Translations under genes and position numbers: made by a program
Source of the DNA: Chitinophaga niabensis
GTDB lineage: Bacteria; Bacteroidota; Bacteroidia; Chitinophagales; Chitinophagaceae
DNA: 64,000 bases
Direction of reading: 5' to 3'
NCBI RefSeq assembly: GCF_900129465.1
Contig: NZ_FSRA01000002.1
Span: 620,001-684,000 of the forward strand
In this document: piece after piece, positions 1 through 7,524 of the stretch
Position numbering within the stretch: the stretch's first letter is position 1
Layout: every line of letters begins with the position of its first letter
The notes under the pieces: generated by a model
The model's database searches: none
Told to the model about the DNA's origin: nothing
The model's input: only the letters and a program-made list of their open reading frames with translations

Positions 1-62
1 TTATATGGCATATTTAACAAATGGGAAAACTACTGTTAACATTTCAGCCATTGGGATGATCC

Positions 63-70
63 TATCTTTG
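63..70 (+). promoter_or_regulatory. Candidate Bacteroidota -7 promoter element
   Basis: TATCTTTG matches the Bacteroidota sigma consensus TAnnTTTG exactly. No clear -33 TTTG is seen 19-21 bases upstream. It would start a transcript near position 76 that runs through the hairpin cluster at 80-182, with no protein gene behind it. Confidence 0.3.
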
Positions 71-79
71 CAAAAGATG

Positions 80-182
80 CTACATGGTCATGTAGTATTA
101 TCGGGATAATTTCTTTTGTTGCCGGTAGAATTTTCAAAACGCATTCTACTTTACTACTACAAGATGTTATCAATTGCATCTT
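80..182 (+). repeat. Cluster of three perfect inverted repeats
   Basis: Three consecutive perfect stems occur within 103 bases: CTACATG/CATGTAG (80-86 with 89-95, 2-base loop), GTAGAAT/ATTCTAC (125-131 with 143-149) and AAGATG/CATCTT (161-166 with 177-182). They follow a TAnnTTTG box and may belong to a structured RNA, or be chance pairings in AT-rich DNA. Confidence 0.35.
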
Positions 183-481
183 TCATCTCATTTCAATTAT
201 GAAGATGCAGGTTTGTTTAAATCATTTCATATTGCTTTCAGCGCAGTATTGATAAGCTACCCTCTAAGGCGCAATCCCTTTCCTGGTATACGTTTCAGCG
301 CACCTTATTTTATCCTCCATTTAAGTATACATTTATTATCTGCTTCACAATTGATCTGTAGTACATTCTGATCAGTGCATCTTTTTTGCAGTTAATGTAT
401 TGTTTTTTGCAAATCCTTCGTAAAGATCATTGAGAGAGGCTTCGGCTGAAACCCTTTGTGGGAAAGGGGGGAAAAGAAAAA

Positions 482-501
482 GGGCACTTAGAAAAGTGCC
501 C
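482..501 (-). terminator. Hairpin terminator, probable 3' end of the nrdJ transcript
   Basis: GGGCACTT (482-489) pairs perfectly with AAGTGCCC (494-501) around a 4-base loop. On the minus strand the stem is followed by a T-rich run (complement of the A-rich 469-481), as expected for an intrinsic terminator about 230 bases past the nrdJ stop. Confidence 0.6.
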
Positions 502-697
502 TCAATTTGTTACTATCCTATGAAAACCCTATTTGTATACAAAGGTATATCTATGTTAACTTTATTTGAAATTTTTACCTTCGAATAACAAATAATTAAC
601 AAACCATTTGCTGCGTACGATCCACACAAACTCAACACCAAAGCCACTTTCGAAGGGTACTATCAAAATACTTTTTTTGCTTTACTTGTTAAACATT

Positions 698-721
698 CCT
701 AAACAATTGCCTAAACAATTG
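698..721. repeat. 12-bp perfect tandem duplication
   Basis: CCTAAACAATTG occurs twice head to tail (698-709, 710-721), ending 10 bases from the nrdJ stop codon. It is most simply a recent slippage duplication in the 3' untranslated region. Confidence 0.8.
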
Positions 722-731
722 TAAGGTCAGA

Positions 732-3700
732 TCAGCTACAACCCATGCTGTTCCCGCAATTCAGGCATTTGTAACAAGTGCCTGAACGCACAGTGATGTG
801 CCCGCATGTGCTGCAGGCAGGTGCATCACTTTGCATACTGCGCATGTATTCCTGTGTGCTGCTCTCTCCGCTCGCAGCGGCTACAGGCTGAGGTTTCGGA
901 GATTTTTGCCCTGAGGTATTACTTGCTGCACCAACAATTCTCATATTGGATAATTCAGGTTTCACAACGGGTTCATCCCAATCATCTTCTCCTGTATTGC
1001 CTGGTGCATCGAGTATGTGTACAAGATCAGTTCGGCCAAGGTATTCATAACCCAGCACCCTGAAAATATAATCGATCAATGAAGTGGAAGAGCGGATGTT
1101 TGGATGATCAACCATACCGGCAGGCTCAAAGCGGGTAAATACGAACTTATCTACAAACTCTTCCAGTGGCACACCATATTGCAAACCAACGGATACCGCA
1201 ATGGCAAAGCAGTTCATCAGGCTGCGTAAAGTGGATCCTTCTTTTGCCAGATCAATGAAGATCTCTCCCAATGTTCCGTCGTTGTATTCGCCTGTGCGCA
1301 GGAAAATAGGTTGGCCTCCTACCTTTGCTTTCTGCGTAAATCCGCGGCGTTTGGCAGGTAATGTTTTTCTTTCTACGATCCTGGACAATGCCCGTTTCAG
1401 TGAGGTATCCGAACTAGCGATCATGCGCTTATTCAATTCCTCCAGCAATTCATCGATCGTGAGCTGATCCATATCTATGATCTGCCCGCCACCTTCTGCT
1501 GTGGTTTCTGTTGCTTCTGCTGATTTCTTCCTCTTATCTCCTTTTGTATTGAGTGGCTGGCTCAGTTTAGAGCCATCCCTGTATAAAGCACAGGCCTTAA
1601 GCCCTAATTCCCAGCTGAGCTTATAGGCATCTGCGATCTCTTCTACCGTTGCCTCGTTGGGCAGGTTGATGGTTTTGGAAATGGCACCGGAAATGAACGG
1701 TTGCGTAGCCGCCATCATACGGATGTGGCCATGTGGATGTATATAACGCTCTCCTTTTTTGCCACATTTATTAGCGCAGTCAAAAACAGGAAGATCTGCC
1801 TCTTTCAGATAGGGCGCCCCTTCTACAGTCATGGTGCCACATACATAATCATTGGCAGCTTCAATTTGCTCATCTGTGAATCCCAGTTCATGTAACAGGC
1901 TGAATTCCATGTTATAGAATTGCTCCGGTGTGAAACCAAGTCTTTGCAGGCATTCCTCACCCAGCGTATATACATTGAACACAAAGGCTACATCAAATGA
2001 GGAAGCCACAGCCGCGTCCAGCTTCCGGATCTCTTCTGCAATAAATCCTTTCTCGCTCAGTGTTTGCGGATTGATGTAAGGCGCCCCCGCAAAACTGCCT
2101 GTGCCCTTCGCATAATCCACAATGGCCTTGATCTCATGCTCTTTATACCGGAGATTGCGTAATGCGGTTGGAATAGATTGATTAATGATCTTGAAGTACC
2201 CGCCGCCGGATAATTTTTTAAACTTAACGAGCGCAAAATCAGGTTCTACGCCGGTTGTGTCGCAATCCATTACCAGCCCTATTGTTCCGGTTGGTGCAAT
2301 CACGGTGGATTGTGCATTGCGGTACCCATATTTTTCACCTAACTGCACTGCATCATCCCAGGCTTTTGTAGCTGCCTTCAGTAAATTATCAGGGCAATAT
2401 TTAGCATTGATCCCTAATGGTTTGATCTCCAGCCCTTCGTAAGCATCCGCCGCATCATAGGCTGCTGCCCGGTGGTTACGCATCACGCGCAGCATCTCTG
2501 TTTTGTTCTCTTCGTATTTAGGGAAAGCACCCAGGTGACTGGCCATTTCCGCTGAAGTTTTATAAGATACGCCGGTCATGATAGCTGTAATGGCACCGGC
2601 AATTCCGCGCGCCTCTTCGCTGTCGTATGCAATACCGCTTACCATGAGCATGGAACCCAGGTTGGCATATCCCAGCCCGAGTGTTCTGTACTCGTAGCTG
2701 AGCTGGGCCACTTCTTTGGAAGGGAATTGTGCCATCAGTACGGAGATCTCCAGTACTACAGTCCACAACCGAACGGTGTATTCAAAGCCCTGTACATCAA
2801 ACTGGTTACTGGCCTCATCAAAGAAACGGCGCAGGTTCACGGAGGCCAGGTTACAGGCTGTATTGTCCAGGAACATGTATTCAGAGCAGGGATTGGAAGC
2901 ATTAATGCGACCACCTTCCGGACAGGTATGCCATTCATTGATAGTGGTATCATATTGTGTTCCCGGATCTGCACAACGCCAGGCCGCATAAGCGATCTGG
3001 TTCCAGAGGTCCGCCGCTTTTACTGTTTTAATGGTTTTGCCATTCATGCGGGCCTTTAATTCCCAATCCGCATCTGCTTCCAGCGCATGGAAAAAGCTGT
3101 TGGGGATCCGCACGGAGTTATTGGAGTTCTGGCCGGAAACTGTTTTATATGCATCTCCTTCATAATCAGAGGAATACCCTGCGGCAATGAGTGCGGCCAC
3201 TTTCTTTTCTTCTTCCACCTTCCAGTTCACGAATTCCAGGATCTCGGGATGATCCAGGTCCAGGCAGACCATTTTTGCTGCCCGGCGGGTGGTGCCACCA
3301 GATTTAATGGCGCCTGCCGCTCTGTCTCCTATCTTGAGGAAACTCATCAATCCGCTGGAGGTACCACCACCGCTCAGTTTTTCTCCGTCGCCACGTACAT
3401 GGGAGAAATTGGTACCCACCCCGGAGCCATATTTAAAAATGCGGGCTTCCCTTACCCAGAGGTCCATGATCCCCCCGTCATTTACAAGATCATCACTTAC
3501 ACTGAGGATGAAACATGCATGGGGCTGGGGTCTTTCATATGCTGAGGTAGATCTTTCCAGTTTATTGGTACGGGGGTCCACAAAATAATGTCCCTGGGGC
3601 TTGCCTTTGATCCCATAGCTTTCATGCAGCCCGGTATTAAACCACTGCGGGGAATTAGGTACACAGGCCTGGTTAAGCATGCAGTAGGCCAGTTCTTCAT

Positions 3701-4055
3701 AAAAGACGGAGGCATCCTGCGGGGAAGCAAAATAGCCATACCTTTCACCCCATGCACGCCAGCAATTGGTCATTCTGTGTACCACCTGTTTCACAGAGGT
3801 TTCCCGGCCAAGGGAACCATCGGGCTGGGGAACACCTGCTTTCCGGAAATATTTCTGCGCAAGGATATCAGTAGCTATCTGCGACCATCCTTTGGGAACT
3901 TCCACATTATTCATTTCAAAAACCACATCCCCGCCGGGGTTGCGGATTACAGAGGAGCGATATTCATACTCGAACTGATCATAGGGGCTAATACCCTGCT
4001 GGGTAAAGTGACGGGTGAATCTAAGGCCACCAGCCTTATTATCTTGATTTTTCAT
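732..4055 (-). CDS. nrdJ: Adenosylcobalamin-dependent ribonucleoside-diphosphate reductase (class II)
   Basis: Reduces ribonucleotides to deoxyribonucleotides in the cytosol, with adenosylcobalamin as radical generator, so it needs no oxygen. The roughly 1107-residue protein has the class II fold: NSPQWFNTG near residue 130, the active-site NPCSE segment with its radical-path Cys and Glu, and APTGTIG in the barrel. The long C-terminal extension ends in a cysteine cluster ([16 protein letters not shown]) typical of the B12-dependent family with a zinc-binding tail that re-reduces the active site. The open frame extends to a TTG at 4085, but ATG at 4055 ([10 protein letters not shown]) is the more natural start. 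It is monocistronic and divergent from the GGGP synthase gene. No cobalamin riboswitch is visible upstream, but an inverted DnaA-box pair is. Confidence 0.95.
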   Translation of the reverse strand: MKNQDNKAGGLRFTRHFTQQGISPYDQFEYEYRSSVIRNPGGDVVFEMNNVEVPKGWSQIATDILAQKYFRKAGVPQPDGSLGRETSVKQVVHRMTNCWRAWGERYGYFASPQDASVFYEELAYCMLNQACVPNSPQWFNTGLHESYGIKGKPQGHYFVDPRTNKLERSTSAYERPQPHACFILSVSDDLVNDGGIMDLWVREARIFKYGSGVGTNFSHVRGDGEKLSGGGTSSGLMSFLKIGDRAAGAIKSGGTTRRAAKMVCLDLDHPEILEFVNWKVEEEKKVAALIAAGYSSDYEGDAYKTVSGQNSNNSVRIPNSFFHALEADADWELKARMNGKTIKTVKAADLWNQIAYAAWRCADPGTQYDTTINEWHTCPEGGRINASNPCSEYMFLDNTACNLASVNLRRFFDEASNQFDVQGFEYTVRLWTVVLEISVLMAQFPSKEVAQLSYEYRTLGLGYANLGSMLMVSGIAYDSEEARGIAGAITAIMTGVSYKTSAEMASHLGAFPKYEENKTEMLRVMRNHRAAAYDAADAYEGLEIKPLGINAKYCPDNLLKAATKAWDDAVQLGEKYGYRNAQSTVIAPTGTIGLVMDCDTTGVEPDFALVKFKKLSGGGYFKIINQSIPTALRNLRYKEHEIKAIVDYAKGTGSFAGAPYINPQTLSEKGFIAEEIRKLDAAVASSFDVAFVFNVYTLGEECLQRLGFTPEQFYNMEFSLLHELGFTDEQIEAANDYVCGTMTVEGAPYLKEADLPVFDCANKCGKKGERYIHPHGHIRMMAATQPFISGAISKTINLPNEATVEEIADAYKLSWELGLKACALYRDGSKLSQPLNTKGDKRKKSAEATETTAEGGGQIIDMDQLTIDELLEELNKRMIASSDTSLKRALSRIVERKTLPAKRRGFTQKAKVGGQPIFLRTGEYNDGTLGEIFIDLAKEGSTLRSLMNCFAIAVSVGLQYGVPLEEFVDKFVFTRFEPAGMVDHPNIRSSTSLIDYIFRVLGYEYLGRTDLVHILDAPGNTGEDDWDEPVVKPELSNMRIVGAASNTSGQKSPKPQPVAAASGESSTQEYMRSMQSDAPACSTCGHITVRSGTCYKCLNCGNSMGCS

Positions 4056-4156
4056 ATGCCCTAGAATATTTACAGGATTAAGCAAATCGGTTTATAACTC
4101 TCTATCTACGCGGGATTACTAAAATAATTTTTAAAACCTTTCTACGCTTATTATTC

Positions 4157-4177
4157 TTATCCACAGGCTGTGCATAA
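4157..4177. promoter_or_regulatory. Inverted pair of DnaA boxes upstream of nrdJ
   Basis: TTATCCACA (4157-4165) is a perfect DnaA box (TTATnCACA), and TGTGCATAA (4169-4177) is a second perfect match on the opposite strand, 3 bases away. Together they form a near-palindrome about 100 bases upstream of the nrdJ start. DnaA is known to regulate the nrdAB ribonucleotide reductase operon in E. coli, so a role in timing nrdJ expression is a reasonable inference. Confidence 0.5.
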
Positions 4178-4308
4178 GCAAAAAGACCGGGCCGATTAAC
4201 AATCAGGGGGCAAAACGGGGAACTTGGCACTCTTTTGGTGCTATTTCAGTTGTAAAATCAATACTATGCATACTTATTTAACTATGTGCCTTATTAGAAA
4301 ATAATTTA

Positions 4309-4316
4309 TACATTTG
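4309..4316 (+). promoter_or_regulatory. -7 promoter element of the GGGP synthase gene
   Basis: TACATTTG matches TAnnTTTG exactly and lies 25 bases before the ATG at 4342, giving a short leader. No exact -33 TTTG is seen. Confidence 0.6.
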
Positions 4317-4341
4317 CCACAACCGGAACAATGCAATATTA

Positions 4342-5103
4342 ATGTATAAAAAAATATACAATTCCTTTATTGAAAGAAAGGCAAAAGGTACAAAGTCATT
4401 CGCAGTTCTGATTGATCCCGATAAGGTAACCCCTGCCGGTATTGCTGATCTGACTGCCAAATGCACTGAGGCGAAGGTTGATTATATATTTTTAGGCGGA
4501 AGTCTTGTGATCACTAACCATCTCGATGAGGTGGTGCAGCAGATCAAGGCTACCTGCTCTATTCCGGTTATCCTGTTCCCGGGTAGCCCTTCGCAGGTTT
4601 CACGATATGCAGACGCATTGCTTTACCTTTCCGTGATCTCCGGCCGTAATCCCGAATTACTCATTGGCCAGCACGTGGTTTCCGCTGCGGCAGTGAAAAA
4701 AAGTGCCCTGGAAGTGATCTCTACCGGTTACCTGGTCATTGACGGAGGTGCCCCTACCACCGTTTCCTACATTAGTAATACTACCCCCATTCCTGCGGAT
4801 AAAGATGATATCGCTATGGTTACTGCCATGGCCGGCGACATGCTGGGCATGAAGGTGATCTATATGGATGCCGGCAGCGGCGCCCGTAAACCTATTACGG
4901 AAAGCATGATCCACAGAGTTGCCAGCCAGGTGGACATTCCGGTTATTGTTGGTGGCGGTATCCGCGATGCGGAAAAAGCCTACCGCAATTGTAAGGCCGG
5001 TGCAGATATTATTGTTGTTGGTAATGCCATTGAAAAAGACTTTTCCCTTATCAAGGAAATTGCTGATGCCGTACATCAGGCTCCGGTGAATGTTAATCGC
5101 TAA
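4342..5103 (+). CDS. Geranylgeranylglyceryl-phosphate synthase family protein (PcrB/GGGPS)
   Basis: Predicted to join sn-glycerol-1-phosphate to a polyprenyl diphosphate, forming an ether bond; this is the first step of archaeal-type lipids, but homologues exist in Bacteroidota and Firmicutes. The 253-residue TIM barrel shows AVLIDPDKVTP near residue 22, the phosphate and polyprenyl region LFPGSPSQVS near residue 80, YMDAGSGA near 175, and the phosphate-binding IVGGGIRDAEKA near 198. Length fits the family (about 230-260). The plus-strand TACATTTG box precedes the ATG closely and supports this start. The enzyme class is secure; the physiological product in Bacteroidota is not settled, and no lipid-modifying partner gene is adjacent. 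Polyprenyl diphosphate would come from the MEP pathway, whose first enzyme is encoded at 7525. Confidence 0.9.
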   Translation: MYKKIYNSFIERKAKGTKSFAVLIDPDKVTPAGIADLTAKCTEAKVDYIFLGGSLVITNHLDEVVQQIKATCSIPVILFPGSPSQVSRYADALLYLSVISGRNPELLIGQHVVSAAAVKKSALEVISTGYLVIDGGAPTTVSYISNTTPIPADKDDIAMVTAMAGDMLGMKVIYMDAGSGARKPITESMIHRVASQVDIPVIVGGGIRDAEKAYRNCKAGADIIVVGNAIEKDFSLIKEIADAVHQAPVNVNR

Positions 5104-5220
5104 GTAGCTCTTATCCTGTGGGTTCCATTCTGCGGGATAAAAATCCGCACATCAAAAATTATTTACGGGAAATGCAAAAATGTATAAAATCTTCAACGAG
5201 GTTGTATATCTTAGCATCTG

Positions 5221-5425
5221 AATTATAGAGCTATCTATTTTTATTTTAAGTATTTAAACCAACCAGGAAGAATCCCTCGATATACCGTGAAGTAAGTCCG
5301 TGTGTTTTATGGTTCCGTTTCATTCCCTTGTATTGCTGCCTGGATGGTGACTATGTCTCCATGTCTGTTACCATAGGTAACAGCGAAACAACATTCGTAA
5401 ATCTGGCCCGAAATGGCCTTTTTTC
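5221..5425 (+). ncRNA. Candidate small RNA of unknown family
   Basis: This gene-free interval begins after a near-consensus -7 box (TATCTTAG, 5207-5214). It contains a perfect 8-bp hairpin CTGTTACC/GGTAACAG with an ATA loop (5365-5383). It ends in a short GGCC/GGCC stem (5405-5418) directly followed by six T residues (5419-5424), an intrinsic-terminator arrangement. No open frame or known riboswitch signature is recognised. A second hairpin follows at 5442-5465, so the true 3' end could be there. A 6S-like RNA is conceivable from the size, but I cannot show the long closing stem. Boundaries are estimates. Confidence 0.4.
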
Positions 5426-5441
5426 ATAAGCATAATTTAGC

Positions 5442-5465
5442 GGGCTGTTCTTTCCAGGACAGCCC
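5442..5465 (+). terminator. Intrinsic terminator, plus strand
   Basis: GGGCTGT (5442-5448) pairs with ACAGCCC (5459-5465) and is followed by TTCTTT. It would stop transcription from the GGGP synthase gene or the candidate RNA before the convergent regulator gene. Confidence 0.55.
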
Positions 5466-5483
5466 TTCTTTATAAAAAGAAAA

Positions 5484-5505
5484 GCAGTATGCGGGGGCAT
5501 ACTGC
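5484..5505 (-). terminator. Intrinsic terminator of the LytTR operon
   Basis: GCAGTATGC (5484-5492) and GCATACTGC (5497-5505) form a perfect 9-bp stem with a 4-base loop. On the minus strand it is followed by TTTTCTTTTT, 24 bases past the response-regulator stop. Confidence 0.8.
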
Positions 5506-5528
5506 TTCTTTATTATTGAACGATGTTC

Positions 5529-6257
5529 TTATAAGCTCATCATTTCTTTAAACTTCACTGCCTGGCGGCGGCTCACTTCTATTTTTTCCCCTCCGCGCAT
5601 TTCCAGCAGCAGGCCTCCGTTGAAGTATGTATCGATCCTTTCTATCATTCGCAGGTTCACGATGTGTTTGCGGTTAGCCCGGAAGAACACCCTTTCGTCC
5701 AGCCTTTCTTCGAGTGCGTTGAGTGATTTGAGGATGAGGGGTTTATTCGTTTCAAAATATACCCTCGCATAGTTACCCACGCTCTCAAAGAGGCGGATCT
5801 CCTGGAGCTTTACAAACCAGCAACGGTCTCCATCCTTTACAAATACCTGGTCACTTTCTCCCAGGATATTCCGGATACCGGAAGCGGCCGCCAGTCTTTC
5901 CTTTTCATCCACCTGGTGCAGTTTGTGAATGGCATCTGCCAGCCGCTTAGGTTCTATGGGCTTCAGCAAATAGTCCAGGGCATTGTATTCGAATGCCTTG
6001 AGGGCATATTCGTCATATGCCGTGGTAAATATTACCTGGGGCGTTCTTTCCAGCTCCGCCAGGAGGTCAAATCCGGTTTTATCCGGCATCTGGATGTCCA
6101 GGAATAAAAGGTCAGGCCTCAGCGTTTCTATCTTTTCCATCCCGTCTTTTGCATTCACCGCCTCTCCTACTACCACTATTTCCGGGTGATCCGCCAGGAG
6201 TTTCTTTAGTTCGCTCCGGGCCAGCCTTTCATCGTCTATGATCAATGCTTTTTTCAT
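5529..6257 (-). CDS. LytTR-family response regulator
   Basis: A two-component response regulator. The N-terminal receiver domain (about residues 1-120) has the acidic pair in IIDDERLA, the phospho-acceptor Asp in LFLDIQMPDKTG and a conserved Lys in YLLKPIEP. The C-terminal LytTR DNA-binding domain (about 135-240) carries FRANRKHIVNL and ends at MMSL. The frame is open to 6296, but ATG at 6257 (MKKALIIDDE) puts the receiver at the N-terminus and is chosen. The cognate membrane histidine kinase lies 59 bases upstream on the same strand, so the two are probably cotranscribed, kinase first. Target genes are unknown. Confidence 0.93.
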   Translation of the reverse strand: MKKALIIDDERLARSELKKLLADHPEIVVVGEAVNAKDGMEKIETLRPDLLFLDIQMPDKTGFDLLAELERTPQVIFTTAYDEYALKAFEYNALDYLLKPIEPKRLADAIHKLHQVDEKERLAAASGIRNILGESDQVFVKDGDRCWFVKLQEIRLFESVGNYARVYFETNKPLILKSLNALEERLDERVFFRANRKHIVNLRMIERIDTYFNGGLLLEMRGGEKIEVSRRQAVKFKEMMSL

Positions 6258-6316
6258 ACTACTGTTTGCATTTTTGGTTGATGATCCTGCGTCCATGACA
6301 TACAGGACGCATCTTT

Positions 6317-7348
6317 TTATAACAACGGCATCAGCACTTTTGCTTCAACAGTTGCTTTATCAAGGTTATAGATTTCAAATGAGGCACGTCTGCCGAACAG
6401 CAAACCCAGCCGTTGGCGGGTGCTGGCCAGGCCAAATCCGTTGCCGTTCAGGTTTTCTATGATCTGCCCGGTATTCCGGATGGTGATCTCATGCTGCATA
6501 TCGTGCACATGGGAACCTATCAGGATCAGGCCGCCGTTCACTTCCCGGGAAATTCCATGTTTGATGGCGTTTTCTACAAGGGTTTGCAGCATCAGCGGCG
6601 GTATGGGTAACTCCAACGTTTCCGGGTCTATATCATATTGCACTTTAAGTCTTTCCTCAAAACGGATATTTTCTAATGCAAGATAATCTTTTACGATGCT
6701 CAATTCGTTTTCCATGCTCACAGTTTCTGCTTTATCCGCCTGCATGGAATTGCGCAGGATATTGCTTAATTCCGTGATGGCAGTACGTGCCCGGCGGGGG
6801 TTTTCATCTACCAGTGCCCTGATACTGTTGAGGGCATTGAAGATAAAATGCGGGTTCAGCTGCGATTTGATGGTCTTAAGCTCCAGGGTTCGCACAGTGG
6901 CCTCCAGCTTTAATTGCCCCAGTTGGGAATTCCGGCTCTCCTCCACATAATGCCACATGAAATAGATCACAGCCCACAGTGCCAGGAAAACCGTTTGCTG
7001 AAAGATCACCTTCAGCCAGTAATTATTAAAATCGAACTCCAGGTGGCTGGGATTGATCAGCCAGGCCAGGCAGGTCAGTAAAAAGGAGTCCAGCGCAGCA
7101 CATACCAGGATACCAAAGAAAAAGTAGATGGCTACGTTCTCAAATGGTTTTTCTATCCATTTAAATTTGACGATAATTGCCCGAAAAGCGTGTGTGATAA
7201 GAATACCCAGTACCACCACCTCTAAAACGTGGATTAACATGGAGGTACCCAGGAAGTCGAAGAAGTAACCGAAGAAAAAGTAAAGAAAGGCATAAGCTCC
7301 CCACCCCAGAATCTGACACCACCAATATTTTGACAAGCGTTTAAACAT
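6317..7348 (-). CDS. LytS/YehU-type membrane sensor histidine kinase
   Basis: A 343-residue sensor kinase for the adjacent LytTR regulator. The first half (about residues 10-145) has several hydrophobic segments, consistent with four or more membrane helices and no large periplasmic domain. The cytosolic part has the His_kinase signature QLNPHFIFNALNSIR (phospho-acceptor His in NPHF, about residue 168). A degenerate HATPase_c domain follows, with PPLMLQTLVENAIKHG as its N box and GFGLASTRQRL as its G box. Such kinases are common in Bacteroidota and typically sense membrane or small-molecule signals; the ligand here is unknown. Confidence 0.92.
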   Translation of the reverse strand: MFKRLSKYWWCQILGWGAYAFLYFFFGYFFDFLGTSMLIHVLEVVVLGILITHAFRAIIVKFKWIEKPFENVAIYFFFGILVCAALDSFLLTCLAWLINPSHLEFDFNNYWLKVIFQQTVFLALWAVIYFMWHYVEESRNSQLGQLKLEATVRTLELKTIKSQLNPHFIFNALNSIRALVDENPRRARTAITELSNILRNSMQADKAETVSMENELSIVKDYLALENIRFEERLKVQYDIDPETLELPIPPLMLQTLVENAIKHGISREVNGGLILIGSHVHDMQHEITIRNTGQIIENLNGNGFGLASTRQRLGLLFGRRASFEIYNLDKATVEAKVLMPLL

Positions 7349-7494
7349 CCCTGAAAAGTTAGCAAAGTCTTTCGATTAAATAAAACCTCGCGTGTCATCC
7401 AAAAGTAGTACCTGCGCCCATGGGTCTAAAAGTAATTTTTATCAATGGTGGAATAGGCATTTAAATGGGAACCCTTAAATAACTTAAAAACTTG

Positions 7495-7502
7495 TATTTT
7501 TG
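7495..7502 (+). promoter_or_regulatory. -7 promoter element of dxs
   Basis: TATTTTTG matches TAnnTTTG and lies 22 bases before ATG 7525. It overlaps the upstream TTG at 7492, which argues that the TTG is not the translation start. Confidence 0.6.
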
Positions 7503-7524
7503 GGGCTTAAACCCTAATGCTGAT

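Larger units (their letters stand above)
1..731. other. Gene-free stretch downstream of nrdJ with hairpins and promoter-like motifs
   Basis: No credible protein gene is seen in these 731 bases; the only open frame (174-371) starts inside AT-rich sequence and its product resembles nothing known. What is visible is a plus-strand TATCTTTG at 63-70, three short perfect inverted repeats at 80-182, a terminator-like hairpin at 482-501, a minus-strand TACCTTTG at 547-540 lying inside the palindrome TTTGTATACAAA (532-543), and a 12-bp tandem duplication at 698-721. The left edge of the window cuts off whatever lies upstream. Confidence 0.6.

Noticed and set aside
174-371. 65-codon plus-strand open frame in the first 731 bases
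   Set aside because: Starts at a weak codon context in AT-rich DNA, has no recognisable domain, and overlaps a predicted hairpin; composition looks like chance.
4086-4341. Replication origin at the DnaA-box pair
   Set aside because: Only two boxes, no AT-rich unwinding element with repeats recognised, and no dnaA, dnaN or other origin-linked genes nearby.
4086-4341. Cobalamin riboswitch upstream of nrdJ
   Set aside because: No B12-box-like conserved sequence is visible on the minus strand of this interval.
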